From Trichomonas vaginalis G3 (Eukaryota > Parabasalia > Trichomonadida > Trichomonadidae): DNA of 64,000 bases. A program made the translations under genes and the position numbers. The notes beneath the pieces were generated by a model. The model was given only the letters and a program-made list of their open reading frames with translations, did no database searches and had not been told where the DNA came from. Shown piece by piece: positions 1 through 11,435 of this stretch (its first letter is position 1; every line of letters starts with the position of its first letter). The stretch lies in assembly GCF_026262505.1 (NCBI RefSeq), contig NC_067205.1:14880001-14944000 (forward strand), read 5' to 3'.

Positions 1-3000
1 TAAATTTTGAGTCTTTGAATATTGTGATAGAAAGAAGATTGATCACTTCTTGATGCATCATTTTCATGGACATCTAATTTGGCAACACCCATGAATAGCT
101 TGCAAATAATAGGAGCTAAAACATCGTATGAATTTGTGCTCAAGAAACTCAAAATGTCTTCGTTTGATAAGAAATACAAACGAGGAATTAATGATCTCTT
201 TGTATCCAAGAACTTTCCAAGTGATGACAAAACACTTTCAAGAGTTTGATTCATTTCTTCCAATACACTTTGCAATTGTGGATAATTGCAAGCAGCAACA
301 ACTCTTGTATCTTTAAGTGCATGTTTTCCAATTGGAATCCATTTTCTTTGCACTGAAATAATTCTGTTGTTTTGGTGTGGCAAAGCTTGTCTTGTTTCTT
401 CACTTGCAAACAATGAACTCAACACATTCCAATTGCTTTGGAAAGCTGACCATGCTTCTAAAACATGAGAATGATACTCTAATTCTGATAGTTCTTTGAT
501 AATTTCGTCTTTAATTGTTCCTACGAATGGATTCAAGAACATTTGTGTATATGTGTTAATATTGTCATTAATAATATTAATAACAGGCTTGATGTTACCA
601 AGCTTGAGAGTATCTTCTGTCCTAAAGGCAGCTTCAACGAATGGCATTTGTACTTTTTGCCATTCTGATGACACTTTTTCGAATTGAGAGAAAATTTCGT
701 ATTCTCCGCGAGAAGTATGAGTGATTTCTGCAATTTTGTCCTTTGCCTTGAGGATTCCGAGCTTTGCCAATTCGTTGATTGTAATATTTTCGTGGTATTG
801 AGATGGTGGATTTCCTGTTGCCTTGAACAAAGCAATCCAGTTTTGTTGTCTCATTCTGCCATTGACAATCAACTCCAATTCGTTCAAATATTCATATGTT
901 TCTTGTACGCATGACATCAATTCGACCAAAATATTGTAAGTTATCTTTGCAGAGTTTGATAACTCAGTGACAGTATTCAATAAATTATTAACTGTTGTCT
1001 TGAAATCTTCGATATCTATTGTTGTCAAAGGAGTATTTCTCATCTTTGCAGAGATTGTATTCCATACTTGTAATGATTCATATAATTTCACAGCAAATAC
1101 GGAAACATCAACAACAGCATTGAATAAGTCAAGATTTGTGATGTTTGCGCCAATTGTTTTTTGATAATACAAAATTTGGTCGACATCAACTCTTGTGTTC
1201 AAAATCTGTTGATTGAGAGCTTTAGCAGCTGGATATTGTTCATCAACATTGGCATCTTTGATACTTGATGGTAAAGATGTTGCTTTTTCGTAGAATAATT
1301 GTAATTTTTCTTCCAATTCTTTGACTTTTGCATTCAATGGCTTGACAAATGATTCAAAATGAGCATCTTTCATTGTCTTTGCTGCTGCTTGATCAGCTTT
1401 GAATTGGTTGAATGTTGATTGCAATGTGTTTCGTTCGTATTCCAATCCGAAATGATCAAACATGTCATATGATTTTTCAATGAAATTCAATTCTTTTTCG
1501 ATATTCGGAGTAACAGTTGTTGTTTTCTGGATAAGTTCGCACAATTTGACGTAATGTTGCAATGTATGTGGTTCTTTCAATAGTTCTACCATATACATTT
1601 TGAGAGTTTGTTCAATGAGTTCGACTTTCATTGTTACCAAACTCTTCAACATTTTGTTTAATGAGTCAATTGTGTTGTGCAAAACAGGTTCAAGGAATTC
1701 TTTCACTTCATGAGAATCAATGATAATTGCTCCTCTTGCACCAGACAATGGTAATTTCTGGACATTGACAACTTGTGATTTGAAGTGATTCATGTCATTT
1801 TGGACTTTAACGAAATCAATGATTGGTTCATTGTTGAATTCCAAAAGGAATTGATCAATTGGACCTTTCCTGTCAGCAGCATTTAATGATCCTTTATATG
1901 GTTTTCCATCTCTTGTCATTAAATAATCACTGGCTTTCCATGTTTGTGCGAGTTGATAAATTGGAAAATATTCAGAAAATGTTGTTTGTGAATATGTAAT
2001 TGCTTCATCGAAATTGGCTCCTAAAATTGACATGATGTGTTTCTCAATGTCATTAACTTCATTTGTGCATCTGACCATTTGATAAAGTGTTGGTCCATCA
2101 TTATACAAAGTTAAAATATCAACACCACCATCTCTTAAATGTGGCAACAACTGGTTCTGCTTGATGACACGTGGTAATTCACTCAATACTTTGATGGAAT
2201 CATCCAATACCTTTGAAACTGCTTCTAAAAGCTCTTTTTTCGTTGGTTTCAAGTCAACTTCACCTTTATTTGTAAAGTAAACTTCAACAGAAAAAATTGA
2301 ACTCAAATCTTGTGAAATTTTGCTATCAACAGCATGCCATGTCTTAATGCAACCTGCCGTTAAAGCTTCTAATACCATGTAATCAATGATCCTTATATAA
2401 CTTCCGAGATTCATGATTTCTTGGTTCACTTTTTCTGTTTTTTGTGCTCTTAAAGCTGCTTTTCTTCTCTCAAGCATAATTGATTGGTTGAGGTTTGGAT
2501 TGCGACGACGTGATTCTTTTTGGAAATCTGTATCAAAGACTTGTACTAATTTCGGATCTGATATTGTTGCGTAAAGATTTTTGATCTTTGTAACGACATT
2601 AGACATGTAAGTCGAAAAATTATTCTTTAATTCTTCTTGGCTTGCTTTATTCATTGCTTTAAATGCATCGACACGATAACTTTGCGATGGAACACCGAGA
2701 GTTATTAAATATTTGTCAATGAATTGATTTAATTTTTCGATTTCGAAGCCATCATTAATTAAATTTCCAACAAAATTCTTATTTCGGAAGAATGGCTTTG
2801 TAATAACGACGTTTGAAACAGATCCATGTCTTTGTTCCATTACGTACTGCTTCCATGTTCGAAATGACTTCCAGTAAAAGTACTGCGCGAAGAATTTAAG
2901 CTTTCTGATGGCCATAAAGTTAGAACTTTCACTTGACCACTGATCTAATGGAATTGTATCAGTACTGTCTTTATCTACGTAATGAGTAACACCTGTAGCA

Positions 3001-3575
3001 GACATCATGAAGTAGTCTTTTCCGCATTGACTGAATGGGACCTTTTGTAAATCGTAAGGATTGAAATTTGGATCTTGAGGATCTGTTTTATATGTTAAAT
3101 AAATAAATCTATGGCCTCTTCCGTCTTTTCTCTTAGAAAAGTAAGCCATAGGATCTTCTTTGAAGTCGATTGTAAGTTTTTCTAATTCGTTATATTGTTT
3201 TGCGCGTTCTAGTGTTAATACTTTCGGATTTCCTGTTTGCGGACGTTTAATTGATCGAACTAATACTGAGCTATTGCCCATTGCTGTCTTTGCACGAGGT
3301 TGTGATGGTGTTTTTGTTGAATTTCGAGAGCCTTTTGCTGTCATATTCCGAAATGCGTATAGACCTCTGTTTTGCTCCTCCAAAAATACATCTCCTGTAT
3401 CATAAGCTGGAGCACCAATATCAAAACTTAGAGATCTATTTTCGAGATCATTAGTTTGGAAGAGTTTTTTCTCTTCATTTTTGTTCCTATTTCGTACTGT
3501 TGGAGTAATTAATCTACCCCTTGATCCACTTTTGCCAGTAATCGATGGCAATTCGGATGGAGGGTGATCACTCAT
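1..3575 (-). CDS. Axonemal dynein heavy chain, N-terminal part (gene runs off left edge)
   Basis: One open minus-strand frame of 1,191 codons starts at the ATG at 3575-3573 and leaves the window without a stop. The product is the motor subunit of flagellar dynein, which binds ATP and microtubules and drives axonemal sliding. Only the tail is here: a charged, Ser/Thr-rich N-terminus, a long helical region (DHC_N1-like) and, near the left edge, the start of the linker with the signature KRSLIPRLYFLSNEDILSF, typical of dynein heavy chains. The linker signature falls near residue 1,150, which suggests a short-tailed, single-headed inner-arm type; that subtype is inference. The AAA motor and stalk would lie to the left of the window. 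No stop or frameshift was seen, so the gene looks functional. Codon use is ordinary and AT-rich. Confidence 0.9.
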   Translation of the reverse strand, partial: MSDHPPSELPSITGKSGSRGRLITPTVRNRNKNEEKKLFQTNDLENRSLSFDIGAPAYDTGDVFLEEQNRGLYAFRNMTAKGSRNSTKTPSQPRAKTAMGNSSVLVRSIKRPQTGNPKVLTLERAKQYNELEKLTIDFKEDPMAYFSKRKDGRGHRFIYLTYKTDPQDPNFNPYDLQKVPFSQCGKDYFMMSATGVTHYVDKDSTDTIPLDQWSSESSNFMAIRKLKFFAQYFYWKSFRTWKQYVMEQRHGSVSNVVITKPFFRNKNFVGNLINDGFEIEKLNQFIDKYLITLGVPSQSYRVDAFKAMNKASQEELKNNFSTYMSNVVTKIKNLYATISDPKLVQVFDTDFQKESRRRNPNLNQSIMLERRKAALRAQKTEKVNQEIMNLGSYIRIIDYMVLEALTAGCIKTWHAVDSKISQDLSSIFSVEVYFTNKGEVDLKPTKKELLEAVSKVLDDSIKVLSELPRVIKQNQLLPHLRDGGVDILTLYNDGPTLYQMVRCTNEVNDIEKHIMSILGANFDEAITYSQTTFSEYFPIYQLAQTWKASDYLMTRDGKPYKGSLNAADRKGPIDQFLLEFNNEPIIDFVKVQNDMNHFKSQVVNVQKLPLSGARGAIIIDSHEVKEFLEPVLHNTIDSLNKMLKSLVTMKVELIEQTLKMYMVELLKEPHTLQHYVKLCELIQKTTTVTPNIEKELNFIEKSYDMFDHFGLEYERNTLQSTFNQFKADQAAAKTMKDAHFESFVKPLNAKVKELEEKLQLFYEKATSLPSSIKDANVDEQYPAAKALNQQILNTRVDVDQILYYQKTIGANITNLDLFNAVVDVSVFAVKLYESLQVWNTISAKMRNTPLTTIDIEDFKTTVNNLLNTVTELSNSAKITYNILVELMSCVQETYEYLNELELIVNGRMRQQNWIALFKATGNPPSQYHENITINELAKLGILKAKDKIAEITHTSRGEYEIFSQFEKVSSEWQKVQMPFVEAAFRTEDTLKLGNIKPVINIINDNINTYTQMFLNPFVGTIKDEIIKELSELEYHSHVLEAWSAFQSNWNVLSSLFASEETRQALPHQNNRIISVQRKWIPIGKHALKDTRVVAACNYPQLQSVLEEMNQTLESVLSSLGKFLDTKRSLIPRLYFLSNEDILSFLSTNSYDVLAPIICKLFMGVAKLDVHENDASRSDQSSFYHNIQRLKI

Positions 3576-4107
3576 ATAACGAACAAATTTTGATGAAAAT
3601 CTTGAGAATTATTTTTCATTGAAAGTGTGATAACTCGTTTTTATTGTCAATAAAGAATATAAATTTCATAAATAAAAGGAAAGAAAATTCATGAAATTTA
3701 TTTTGGGGTCGAGAATAAATATATAGGGGTGATAATATTTTTTGTTGGAAGCGTTATTAGTATAAGTTTTGTTTGAAACAATTTGAATAATGAAAGATTC
3801 ACCAGAAGATCTGATCTCAATGTTTGTAGATTATTTGCAAAGATAGCTAAGCAACTATATTTCTGTGATAATCTGTTATAATTTCAATTTTGTTAATATT
3901 ATCAAATAGCATGATAACAATGATCTATAGCTCTATATAATAATAAAGTATATATTTGCAAAAGTCTAATAAATAACAATTTATTCGCAAGTATTTTAAG
4001 AAGTAAACAAATAGCTTATTAAAGGCTATGCGATGAAGATGTAAAGCATATTATTAGCTTAAATAGCAAATCAGCACTAAAAACAAAATGAAATTTTGAA
4101 TTGCATG
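3576..4107. other. Intergenic spacer, no gene seen
   Basis: About 530 bp of AT-rich sequence lie between the dynein start and the end of the next minus-strand ORF. Only short, stop-rich frames are present. Apart from the candidate initiator near 3594, no repeat or RNA gene was recognised. Confidence 0.6.
3591..3596 (-). promoter_or_regulatory. Possible initiator element of the dynein gene
   Basis: On the minus strand the sequence TCATCA lies about 18 bp before the dynein ATG. The trichomonad initiator consensus is TCA(+1)Y-T-(A/T), normally within 20 bp of the start codon. Five of six positions match. This is a position-based inference from a short motif in AT-rich DNA. Confidence 0.3.
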
Positions 4108-4731
4108 CTATCCTGGGCCTGGAGTATTGGTTACTAATTTAGCACCAGAATATACAAATATATAAGAAGAGAAAATTATAATAATCATAACTTTCGGATA
4201 TAAATTCCAGAATATGATACACCTTGATAGACTTCGACGTCTATTCCATGCAAAATATGATAGGGTATAACTAAGACATGGATAACGACATCCGTAATAG
4301 CCGATGTAAGTATCAATAATTAAACCAATAATACATTTAATATATTTCCATCCTTTCCACCATAATTTTGTTTCTGCTACTCTATATTGTTCATCATACT
4401 TTGTAAGATCTTCTAGAATTAATGGATTTGGTTCAGGAATTTTTGGTTCTTCTAAAATAATTGGATTTTCCGGATCAATATATGGACTAGGTTGTGGGTC
4501 TAATTCGTTAGGATAGTTTGGTATATTTTTATTTGGTAGAATAAGTGATTTATCTTCGTTTTCAAGCATTCAACAATTTTCTGGGGATTTTGAAATACAA
4601 AAATCAGATTTTCCATCAGGATAAAACGGAAACGGATAGTCACACATTAGTTTGATAATTTTATCTTGTAAATTTGGATAACACTCTTCAGGCAAATCAA
4701 TTTCATATCCGATTTCGTGTATATACAAAAA
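4108..4731 (-). pseudogene. Remnant of a putative membrane protein gene
   Basis: A 153-codon open frame (4569 to 4108) begins with an acidic, Pro/Glu-rich segment with repeated E-E-P and N-P motifs. Two hydrophobic stretches follow that could span a membrane, one around WKYIKCIIGLIIDTYIG and one around KVMIIIIFSSYIFVY. The same frame continues upstream of the ATG for about 50 codons of protein-like sequence (including FPFYPDGKSDFC), separated only by a single in-frame TGA just before the ATG. It also lacks a start further up. I read this as a decayed copy of a longer membrane protein rather than a genuine 153-residue gene. No family was recognised. An alternative is a short lineage-specific gene starting at 4569. 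Confidence 0.4.
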
Positions 4732-5096
4732 CTAATAAATAGAATCTTTATTACACATTGTGGTTTATCTATATCTTGATATGAAAATGTGTGCAAATGA
4801 TATAGAGAAATCAAAAATATTATTAATAAAGTTTCTGCTCATGCATACTTTGCTATGGACTTTAGAAGTCACCATTCAGGCATGTTTGGAAATCTAATAA
4901 TGACTACGAATTTAAATTTATGAAGGATGAATCCCCCATCTGAACTGTATTGTACTTGTTTGAATTAACACCATTTCTTGGACTCATCTGAACCCTAGAT
5001 TTTATTTCCGGTCCCCCTATAAGTGCCTAATATGGCTGTTATACATTTCTGCTGTTAAAATACAGATTTATTGATTATTAAAGAGCATGTCAGATA

Positions 5097-5495
5097 GTGG
5101 TAAGTGCTCTTTATTTGGCAACAGAGAATGATGCTCGTGAATCGGCAGAAGCGCTTATATTACATGGCGCAAATGTTAATGATTTATATAATTATGGAGA
5201 AACAGTTCTTCATATTGCAGCAGATTTAAATAAAGAGAATATAGTATCTGTTTTGGTTTCTCATGGTGCAATCATTAACGCCAAAGAGTATAAAAATGAA
5301 TCAACTGCACTTCATAAAGCTGCAATGAAAAGTATTACTCATATTGTGGAAATTCTTCTTTCACATGGTGCTGATGTAAATTCAAAAGATTCTTATCGGA
5401 AGACAGCTCTTGATTATGCAAAAGAAAATGGCAATGAGAAAATTGAAGATCTTTTAATATCGCACGGTGCAATCCCCAATTCAATGGATAATTAA
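5097..5495 (+). pseudogene. Ankyrin-repeat protein fragment (3' end only)
   Basis: This is an open frame of 132 codons with no ATG at a sensible place; the first codon of the frame is GTG after an upstream stop. It encodes about four ankyrin repeats. The repeat hallmarks are ALHKAA and VLHIAA helices and turns such as LLSHGADVNSKD, LILHGANVND and LLISHGAI. The run ends with a short tail after the last repeat. Trichomonads have hundreds of long ankyrin proteins (often with a DUF3447 N-terminus) that act as protein-binding scaffolds. Here the N-terminal part is missing, so this is probably the truncated 3' end of such a gene. Repeats are intact within the frame. Start and function remain uncertain. 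Confidence 0.7.
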
Positions 5496-5706
5496 TTATT
5501 AAACAATATTTAATCTTAAAAAACTAATTTAACAATAGTGTTTTATGTGAGTTTGCTATACAAATATTGAAAATATTAAGGAAATGGACAAACAGCTTTT
5601 TATTTTGCTATAAGATTACAAAAATGTTATGTATTATATTTCATATAGCTATATACCTTTTAATTCATTTTTCTTTTCTTCAAATCTTTATACTTTTATA
5701 GCTAAA

Positions 5707-7167
5707 TTAATCATATTCGTCTAAATCCTCTTCATGATTTATATTTTCTGTATCTTCTGTTTCAAATACGCTTAAAAAGCGAATACAGCATTCGTATATA
5801 TTTATATCACCCGAAAATAGGTCCATAGTTTCTTGGATAAACTCTTTAGTGATGGCATGTTCAGTTAATTTCTCAATAATTAAATTGATATCAAAACTAT
5901 ATGCTTTTGCAAATTCAATAATATTAACGAGTCCTTCCATAATGCTATAAATATTCGACGGATCTTGTCCATATAAAATATCTAATAGTCCATCAATCAT
6001 ATCAAAGTTTTCATAAACAAATTGGCAAAATGAATTGTAAAGAACTCTTGAACATGAATAAAATAGAAAAGCATAAGAATTTTTTTCATGCAATGATAAT
6101 TCTGTATTTGCTCTTGAAATTAATTCTAAAGGTATTTCTGGATCAACAATTAATTCTAACAGAACCAATTTACCAATAATACTCAAAATAACTGTTGCAA
6201 CTTCAGGAAATGCATTGAAAGTTTGTGACAATGCTTCAAAAAAGTGAATATTAATTAAATCTTCTTTTGTTAATTGTAATGAGATACTACTTTCAGATAC
6301 GAACATTGAATCTAATAAAAGACATATTCTTTTGGCTATTTTAGAATTTAAATAATGATCAAATTCATTATTTAGAGTATTTAGTAAAATATCGATTAGA
6401 ACTGATAATTTATCAACTTCTGTAAAATTTAGGATGAATGTATCATGGAAATTATTAATTATCATAATCAATGGCTGTAATTTGAAGTTGATTTCTTCAA
6501 AACTGGAGTTTAATAGTGATGAAAATATAAAGTCTGGAATATCATTGAATAGTGGTTCTGGGATACTAATATCACCAAAAAAATAGCAACTAGACAAAAA
6601 TTTAAACAAATATTTTGAGAATTTGCTGTAATCATGCTGACTGCTTAATTTTCCGGCAATTGTCATTATTTGTGAGCAAAATTCATTAATATATTCTGAT
6701 TCGATCAAATGAATAAAAAATTCTTCTGAATTTTTGATTAATTTTGCAATTATATCTAATATATCAGCTAAAATATCAATGTCTAATGTATTGTGAATCA
6801 ATTGTAATATATTTTGAACTAAATCACTTTGATAAATTGAATCTCGATATCTTTCAATTTCGACCATATTTTTAATTATATTAAGTGAATTAATTACATC
6901 ACTTGGATAGGACAAATCTATTCTTTCTAGAATTAAATTTAATAATTGATAATCTAAAATAAAATCTAATGTTTCTTGTTCATTGAAATGGATGAGTTCG
7001 ATTAGCATATTTAATGATTTGGAATACTGTGAGTTAGCATCTGTATGAATGAGTTTTATGCATTCATCTCTAATACTCTCATAGTACTGTTCATCTTCTT
7101 TATTGGAATCTGCCTTTAAAAATGCACTATCTACTGACATATTTGGAATTTCACCTTTATAATTCAT
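5707..7167 (-). CDS. ARM/HEAT-like helical-repeat protein, hypothetical
   Basis: This open gene encodes 486 residues. I chose the ATG at 7167 because the frame upstream reaches only a GTG codon. The product is almost entirely alpha-helical, with repeating Leu/Ile-rich helix pairs of roughly 40 residues (for example LLNLILERIDL and LVQNILQLIHN), and an acidic C-terminus rich in Asp/Glu. This pattern is typical of the armadillo-like proteins that are common and largely uncharacterised in trichomonads. No catalytic motif, signal peptide or membrane segment is visible, so it is probably a cytosolic or nuclear scaffold. It lies head-to-head with the BspA-like gene, about 195 bp between the two starts. 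The ARM assignment is inference from helix periodicity; specific partners cannot be named. Confidence 0.75.
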   Translation of the reverse strand: MNYKGEIPNMSVDSAFLKADSNKEDEQYYESIRDECIKLIHTDANSQYSKSLNMLIELIHFNEQETLDFILDYQLLNLILERIDLSYPSDVINSLNIIKNMVEIERYRDSIYQSDLVQNILQLIHNTLDIDILADILDIIAKLIKNSEEFFIHLIESEYINEFCSQIMTIAGKLSSQHDYSKFSKYLFKFLSSCYFFGDISIPEPLFNDIPDFIFSSLLNSSFEEINFKLQPLIMIINNFHDTFILNFTEVDKLSVLIDILLNTLNNEFDHYLNSKIAKRICLLLDSMFVSESSISLQLTKEDLINIHFFEALSQTFNAFPEVATVILSIIGKLVLLELIVDPEIPLELISRANTELSLHEKNSYAFLFYSCSRVLYNSFCQFVYENFDMIDGLLDILYGQDPSNIYSIMEGLVNIIEFAKAYSFDINLIIEKLTEHAITKEFIQETMDLFSGDINIYECCIRFLSVFETEDTENINHEEDLDEYD

Positions 7168-7361
7168 TTTTGTATGAAATTGTCTCAATAAAATTGACAC
7201 TTTTTAGTCATAAAAAATTTGTTCTAATTTTTTCAGATCGAAATTACGACGTATTTAAAAATTCCTTAACATGAAAGAAATTAATAACTCTGAAATACTT
7301 GATAAATATTGAAATTCAAAGAAATGAAATCAAACACAAACTAATAAAAAAGTGACAATTG

Positions 7362-9884
7362 ATGATTTCTCTTTTCTTTTCACTTGCTGCATCAGTTTTT
7401 TTCAGTCCAGCTAAATCATCCAAGAAGACAGTTTCTATCAATGGAACCAAATTCGAATGTACTGTCTACTCAAACAAAACAATTGTTATCGGAAATGGCC
7501 AATTCGAGAAATTAGAAATCCCTAAAGGCATGAAAGAACTGATAGTTCCTGAAACTATTATGATCGAAAAGAAAGCTTATACTGTTATCGGAGTTGCTGA
7601 TTATGCTTTTTCAAAAACACCTTTTGAACTGATCAGGTTAACACCAAATATCCAATCTCTTGGCAAGCACTCATTCGAAAATTGCCCGAATCTTCACACT
7701 GTTGATATAAATCAATCAAAAATCCACGTTTTGCCAGCCTACTGCTTCAACTTGTGTCCAAATCTTCAAGTCTTGATTATTGGATCAGGACTTGTCTCAA
7801 TTGAAGACTACTGCTTCAACGGAACTGCTATTAATACAATTTCCCTTTCAATTAAGTTCTCAACCCTTAAAGATTTCGCATTCGCCAACACACAAGTCTC
7901 TACAGTCCATATGCATCTTACAGGCATGACAAAGTTCGGCAAATCCGCATTTGCCAACTGTTATTACCTTAAAAATGTAACTCTTCCAAAGAACCTTGTT
8001 GAAATCCCCGATTTCGCATTTCTGAATACCGGAATCAAGGCTATCGCTATTCCTCAGTCAGTTAAGATCATTGGAGAGTCTGCATTCCAAGGATGCAAGA
8101 ATCTCAAGAGTATCAGCTTCGAAGGAACCGATGTTACAGAATTTCCAAAGAACTTATTCAACGGATGCGTTTCCCTTGAGAAAATTGTTCTTCCTGCCGG
8201 TTTAGAACAAATTCATGATTATGCACTTGCAAGAACAAAGATTCAAGAATTTGTTGCTCCAGCATCACTCAAAGAGATCGGCAAGAGCTTCCTTTACGCG
8301 AATAACAAGATCCATACCGTTGATTTATCTGCTGTTGAAATTGATTCCATTCCAGATTACGCATTCAGTGGCTGTACATCACTTACAACATTCAAGCCAT
8401 CCAATGGCTTCTCATCTGTTGGTGTTATGTCATTTGCTGGCTGTGCTTTCACTAGTTTCCCATTCAAATCAGTTACAACAGTTGCTAATGCATCATTTGC
8501 CAACTGTTCTAGACTTACTGATGCCGATTTATCGAATTTGCACCGTCCAATCATTCCTCCACACATCTTTTACGGCTGTTCCGTATTAGAAGTCGTCAAA
8601 TTACCACATGGTTCACTTGTTTTCGGCGACTTTGCATTTGCAAAGACCGCAATCAAGGCATTGAACTTGAATGAACACATCGAATCTATTGGTATTGGTG
8701 CATTTTCAGGCTGCACAAGTTTGATTAGCATCAATTTGATAGAACTGCAAATGAAAGAATTGCCAGCATATTTGTTATATAATGTTGGTGCAGTTTCTGT
8801 TTCATTCCCATCGCATCCTGTCACATTGGGAGATTATTTCTTCTCAAAGTCAAGTATTCGCAAAATTGTTTTGACATCATCAGTCACTTCAATTGGCAAA
8901 TACACGTTTGCTAACTGTACATTGTTAACAACTGTTGACATGAGAGAATCCATGATCAAATCCATTCCAGAAGGCGCATTTATTAACACAGGCAACCTCG
9001 AAATTCAATTCCCAATATCATTAATCAGTGTTGGACAATTTGCTTTTGCTGATTCATCCATTGTTTCTCTTTCCATTCTAGAGAAAGTTTTTGAGATCGG
9101 AAATGCAGCATTCCAGAACTGCAAGAACTTAGAGACATTGGATTTCTCTGATTGTGCAATCACAGAACTTCCAGAAAGACTTTGCGCAAACTGCAATTCC
9201 CTCAAAGATCTCGCTCTTCCTCCTCATTTGAAGAGAATTCACAATTTCGCATTCAAGAAATGTGGATTTCACACATTGTTAATTCCTGCTTCCCTCGAAC
9301 AAGCAGATACAGGAGCATTCATGTTATGCTCTAAATTAGAATTAATTGATTTGTCTGCAACAGCAATCACATATTTGTCTCAATCACTGTTCTCAGGATG
9401 CAACAGTTTACAAAAAGTTATTTTGCCAGAAAAACTGACAAATTCAGACAAATCAGCATTTGAGAACTGCGATTCTATTAAGGAGATCCATTTCTATGGC
9501 GAGAGTTATGAAGGAAAGCCATTAGACTTGAATGTCGAACAAGTTTTTGTTACTGATAAATACAAGTCGCAAACATTTGCAGGAATCAAAGTTTCTAAAT
9601 CTAAATCGAAAGCAAGAAAAGTTTCTAATGAACAGAAAGGAGGTATCCAGCAATCTTCTACTATTGAAGAAGAATCACATACAACAAGGAACGCCGTAAT
9701 TTGCGTCGTTGTTGTTGTTTTGATTTGTATCTTCGCATGGCACAAATTCGATCCATACGACATCAATGGATCCGAAGGCGTCGAATTGGAAGGTGAATTG
9801 CCATTCTACAAGCGATTCTTCCAGAAAATTGGATTTAGCTTAGATCGAATGGCAAGCAGAGCACCAACATTCACAGGTGCTTAA
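7362..9884 (+). CDS. BspA-like leucine-rich-repeat surface protein
   Basis: This is an intact 840-residue gene. The frame opens at a TTG one codon earlier, but the ATG at 7362 gives a clear signal peptide (MISLFFSLAASVFFS). Residues about 25-710 are LRR_5 / Treponema-type leucine-rich repeats of about 23 residues. The recurring pattern is IxxIxIPxSVxxIGxxAFxxCxxL, with lines such as SIGKYTFANC and EIGNAAFQNC. A polar linker follows, then one transmembrane helix (NAVICVVVVVLICIFAW), then a short cytoplasmic tail containing FDPYD. This is the TvBspA architecture: a surface protein proposed to mediate adhesion to host cells or bacteria and, through its tail, endocytosis. DPY is only similar to the NPxY endocytic motif. 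No breaks were seen. The product and topology are well supported; the ligand is unknown. Confidence 0.93.
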   Translation: MISLFFSLAASVFFSPAKSSKKTVSINGTKFECTVYSNKTIVIGNGQFEKLEIPKGMKELIVPETIMIEKKAYTVIGVADYAFSKTPFELIRLTPNIQSLGKHSFENCPNLHTVDINQSKIHVLPAYCFNLCPNLQVLIIGSGLVSIEDYCFNGTAINTISLSIKFSTLKDFAFANTQVSTVHMHLTGMTKFGKSAFANCYYLKNVTLPKNLVEIPDFAFLNTGIKAIAIPQSVKIIGESAFQGCKNLKSISFEGTDVTEFPKNLFNGCVSLEKIVLPAGLEQIHDYALARTKIQEFVAPASLKEIGKSFLYANNKIHTVDLSAVEIDSIPDYAFSGCTSLTTFKPSNGFSSVGVMSFAGCAFTSFPFKSVTTVANASFANCSRLTDADLSNLHRPIIPPHIFYGCSVLEVVKLPHGSLVFGDFAFAKTAIKALNLNEHIESIGIGAFSGCTSLISINLIELQMKELPAYLLYNVGAVSVSFPSHPVTLGDYFFSKSSIRKIVLTSSVTSIGKYTFANCTLLTTVDMRESMIKSIPEGAFINTGNLEIQFPISLISVGQFAFADSSIVSLSILEKVFEIGNAAFQNCKNLETLDFSDCAITELPERLCANCNSLKDLALPPHLKRIHNFAFKKCGFHTLLIPASLEQADTGAFMLCSKLELIDLSATAITYLSQSLFSGCNSLQKVILPEKLTNSDKSAFENCDSIKEIHFYGESYEGKPLDLNVEQVFVTDKYKSQTFAGIKVSKSKSKARKVSNEQKGGIQQSSTIEEESHTTRNAVICVVVVVLICIFAWHKFDPYDINGSEGVELEGELPFYKRFFQKIGFSLDRMASRAPTFTGA

Positions 9885-11435
9885 AATTAATATATTTGAT
9901 ATTTTTTTTATTTTATTTTAAAGTTAAGGGTGCACACGAGAGGATCATGTAAACTTCAGAATTTAGAACCTTATTTTTAGGCATTATCTTGGCTACCTAT
10001 TTAGGCTCGAAAAGCAAAAAATATCAAAAAATACAACTTGAGTCCATTATGACCCTTTCATGGAGGTAGTTTTTATCCGCTAGTATTTTCCCTTTGAATC
10101 TCTTTACAATTCGAAATCAAATTCAAACCTCAGTAGAAGAAAGGAAGAATCGACTTACTACGGTTGTAATACGAATAAATACATATATTTAATTATTTTT
10201 ATTTACATAATAATTGTTTGAAGCTCATATTCCATCAAATTTTTAAATAAAAACATTAAAATGTTGAAAATGGTCATATATTTTAATAGGGTTTTGGCAC
10301 TTTATTGAGGAATTACTACATACATAGTCGAACTGAATTTGATATTTTGAAATTTAAATTATTTATCAAAATTAAAATTTAACTTGAAATTTATAATTAT
10401 TTAGTCATATTTTGCATAATTCTAAGTAGATTTTGTAAAAAATCAAGAAAGAAAAATTTTCACGTGCTTTATTTTTTCTTTTTTATAATAATACATATTA
10501 TTATATAATTAACATATTCATAATGTTTCACCCTTTCAAAAATATAATCCTCCTCCTCTCAAATAAACGTACATACGGGTGGCCTCTTTTTTCAAAAAAT
10601 TAAAATTTGAAATTTTGGGCTCAAATATTAGAGATTTTTTCAACCTTCAACGATATATGTTGTCTATATCAGACCTCCTTTCTTTTTGATACTTAACATT
10701 GTTCCTAAATCTAGGGTTGTTAAAAATATCAAAAATTAGCGTTTTGAAGACACCATGGTGTCTTATAATTTTCCCTTCCTTATTGGCGTGTAGAAATAAA
10801 TGCGCCAATAGATTGAAGAAGAAGAATTGTTTTTCTCTTAATGAACTTTAATCCTTTTGATATAAGAATATTAAAAACATTAATATAATTTCGATTTCGG
10901 AAATTAAATTTCCAAATTTTTTGTCGATTTCGGAAATAACAGGATCCCGCATCCAACACGCAACAACAAAACACAAAACACACTTTTTGGTTCTTTCATC
11001 GTTTTAATCGTAATTTATGTAATACATGATTTGGATAAATTTTACAAAAATAGAACCTATATTATATTCTTTTCAAAGATTCTTGCAAATCATCAAAAAT
11101 AATTGTATTTTAAAAAACGATCAAATTATCCTTTCATTATTTTAAACTTAAATTAGTTTTTATGATTGACTAAAGCAATCATATTTATTCATCATTAAAT
11201 AAACAAAAAAATAATATTTGAGAGTTATTTCAAAAAAAACGCATTGAATTTATTAATTTGTCTCAATTTCAGTATTATAAATTTTTATAATTTCAATATT
11301 TTGAAATACACTTTTTAATATTTCAATATTTATGATATTTCAATGTTTTAAGTGGTCTCAAATTGAGCTTCTCAAATATAAGTTGGCCTATTCAAATAAT
11401 AAAATTAAATAATATTTAAAATAATAAATAAAAGT

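Noticed and set aside
533-1164. ORFs on the plus strand and in other phases over the dynein region
   Set aside because: The uninterrupted 1,191-codon minus frame with a dynein linker signature explains the region.
8215-9766. Several antisense and alternative-frame ORFs inside the BspA-like gene
   Set aside because: They overlap a long intact repeat-protein gene and have no independent features; the LRR repeats generate open frames on other phases.
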